The notes under the pieces were generated by a model. It did no database searches. It was not told the DNA's origin and saw nothing but the letters and a program-made list of their open reading frames with translations. The position numbers and the translations under genes were made by a program. Below, in pieces: positions 61,701 through 64,000 of a stretch of 64,000 nt of DNA (position 1 is the stretch's first letter; each line of letters opens with the position of its first letter). The DNA is from Paragonimus westermani (lineage: Eukaryota > Platyhelminthes > Trematoda > Plagiorchiida > Troglotrematidae): assembly GCA_008508345.1 (NCBI GenBank), contig QNGE01000837.1, forward strand, positions 154,577 to 218,576. The letters are read 5' to 3'.

Positions 61701-64000
61701 GCCTGATTGCCTTTGGTAAACGAATTTATCTAGTGACCAATCAATTGGTCATAATGCTGTTTCCGTTCCGTCCATAGTTTGCTCGCGATATCAATTCAGA
61801 ATACTGAACCTGTTGATGAGGATTACTCCTTTGTCGTTTTTATAACGTCTTACGCACTGTCGTTCGCACTTATTTGCCACTCTTTGATGTCTTGCACTTG
61901 AATATGCCACACAACGTTATGCGTAAGCCTTTAGAATATTGTACTCCCGTATGAACGGACGTCATTGTGAGTTGCTTCAGCTAACCACATGTAACGTCAG
62001 AGCACGATGATTTAATTTGTTAAGTTTATTTGTTATCGCTTGCGAACTGAAGATTGTACACGAAACACAGTGTTTAAGGTTAAACCTTAGAGTTCATATT
62101 GGTGTGTTTTTTCACTGATAAATTTTTTGAGACATTCCAAGACTGTACCCATAGTTCATACTGAAAGTTTTCTGGGAGGATATGCTAAGATGTCCACCAC
62201 TTCAAAATGATTGTTCAAAAATGAATGGTATAGCAATCCTACTGTGCTATTCAGATGCACACAATTTTAGTGTAAACCGATGATAGTGACCATCTTGAAG
62301 ACGAACGCATATAAAAGCAGCTTCTACATTCGGACAAACCGTCCAAAATACCCATTTCAAAAAACAGCCTCGCGCGGACCAATAAGCCAAAACTCGGTGT
62401 TTAAGCATTTAATAAGGATCGCTGTCAGTGTACCAAGTGGTAAACAATACACAGCTAATTCTAGGGGGGGTGAATGATAAGAGTAGACGATCTCTGATCT
62501 CTCTGCAGAGCTTGACTGACGTAGGCGTGAACTAGTGGCAGAGAACAACAATTTTTTTAGAATTTCGAGGACCCGTTAATTTTAGGGTTTATACAATAAA
62601 AATGTGCAAAATATACCTTATAATAGACATAGTACCGTTTGGAAACAAAGTAGTATGTATTTAAAAGTATCCCGTGGACAGGAACGTTTCTACGGACAAA
62701 TATTTTTCACATCCTGCTTGCTGTCATTACAAACTCATTTAATTGATAGATATGGCACATGTTAATTTTCAAAATGTGAAATGTGATGTATCTCTCAAGC
62801 CGAAATATTCATAACCCCACCCATGCTCCTGCACTCAGAAGTTGATGTCATTTAGAGGAAAACATTTTTGTCTAATGTTTGTCACCTCTTTTAAGCATAT
62901 GCCGTCAGATAACGGTGAATACACATTGTAACATTCGACAGGTGGTCATGCAGCTACACGACATTGACACTGGAAGCACCGACAGCTAGTGACAATACGA
63001 CAATCCTAAGCATGAAGGACATTCATGGGATGATTGTGTGAGTTACTGTGTAGACAAACTGGGGGGAAGTGAGGCTGATTTCTGCTAACAATAAATACGG
63101 TTTATAAATCAGGCAATTTTAGGTTACTCCCTGACATTTCTGACACTCCGTATATCCCGAGAATGAGATTTCTGCAAACTGGTTGCAAACGTATTTAGTT
63201 ACTTGGGTATAGTTCTTAGCCGCAACTGTATTGTATTAGTAATTGCCACAAAATGTGTTTGCCAAAGGATGGCCTAGGTCGAATGGAACTGTCCCACAGT
63301 GACTAAGCCGTGAAGAATCAACTTGACTGAGCTCGACAGTCACTGTTAATTTGGATACAGTTTCGTTATTGCATGGTTGCTAATCATTTGATAATCTTAT
63401 TGAAACTCTAATGTATGAAGACATTCTCTACTATTAATGGTTAAAAACGGACAACACAGCATTTTAACTGACAACTCATCCACCGTGGTCTCTTTGGTGC
63501 CTACATCAGATACAATGAATTTATATTATAGTTGTCGCAAGGACCGAATGTTTGCTTCTCAAAAATGAAGACTGTAAAAACTACCACTTTTCCGGATAGT
63601 CTAACATGATTATACCCAAAACAGAGAAGCATTCGCCAGATTTCAGCCGTGTTCAGTCTAAAAAGCTGAATAATTCAACATTAAAATAAAATAGGTTGAT
63701 TGAATTTGATCAAGAGACTATGTGCTAGGCAAAGAAACTGAAATTGAAACTACCGTTGGAAATAGTCCACCATTGGGAAGTAGTGCGTTCCACTTGGAAT
63801 CCAAATGTAACTGACACCTTTTCAGAAAACATTCGAAGAAATGTTTATGTACGTCAAGTTTGTGAAATAGCGCTCCTCAATCTAATCTATGTTTCTGTTG
63901 CTTTCAAAGCAAAGACTGCCAAAATAAAATACCGTTAACAAGATATTTTATTTATTCATGAAATTTTGCACTTACTTTTCATTTTATAGGTGCACAACAA
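58716..64000. other. Upstream region of the large gene; no gene recognised
   Basis: Promoter elements of the receptor gene should lie in the first part of this stretch, but no TATA or other core element stands out. Open frames are short and lack motifs. A cysteine-bearing piece near 63140-63230 (minus) was considered and rejected. Confidence 0.4.
61088..61102. repeat. Short (AT)n microsatellite
   Basis: Fifteen bases of alternating A and T, ATATATATATATATA, in AT-rich DNA. Likely polymorphic but of no visible function. Confidence 0.8.

Noticed and set aside
63120..63240. Minus-strand piece with C-x13-C-x2-C and possible splice borders, considered as an upstream receptor exon
   Set aside because: Phase 0 end does not fit, the acceptor is weak, and exon 1 already supplies a signal peptide.

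Overview
This window looks like animal nuclear DNA. Coding blocks are short, bounded by GT/AG splice signals and spread over tens of kilobases, and no operons or ribosome binding sites are visible. The decayed transposons resemble those of parasitic flatworms (trematodes or cestodes): an RTE-like non-LTR element whose C-terminal tail carries a C2H2 finger, a Ty3/gypsy element, a Penelope-like element, and an IS630/Tc1-type transposase. Placement in the Platyhelminthes is an inference from these families. No species can be named. There is one assembly gap, at 478-848.

Layout. Positions 1-6.4 kb are a GC-richer scrap yard of mobile elements. It holds a minus-strand endonuclease fragment cut by the gap, the 3' end of a non-LTR retrotransposon on the plus strand, and a DDE transposase whose 3' end is replaced by a second, opposite-strand endonuclease fragment. 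Positions 6.4-20.9 kb have no confident gene, only two coding-like islands (9.3-9.7 and 16.7-17.2 kb). A possible plus-strand terminal exon with one membrane helix lies at 20.9-21.1 kb.

The main result is a putative large gene on the minus strand, 58715 down to 21896, assembled here by hand from twelve exons. Read together they give about 1,048 residues: a signal peptide, five six-cysteine EGF/EB-like modules bounded by phase-1 introns, a 166-residue region without a recognised fold, a thrombospondin-type-1-like exon, short juxtamembrane exons, one membrane helix and a Ser/Asn-rich cytoplasmic tail of about 284 residues. Splice phases agree along the chain, which is the strongest support. The region around 36.0 kb is the weakest link. 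The protein would be a type I cell-surface receptor or adhesion molecule of unknown ligand.

The last intron of this gene (22.96-35.70 kb) holds two dead retroelements antisense to it: a Penelope-like element (26.6-27.8 kb) with a GIY-YIG endonuclease and a possible degenerate hammerhead ribozyme, and a Ty3/gypsy gag-pol remnant (30.9-33.0 kb). From 58.7 kb to the end nothing convincing was found.
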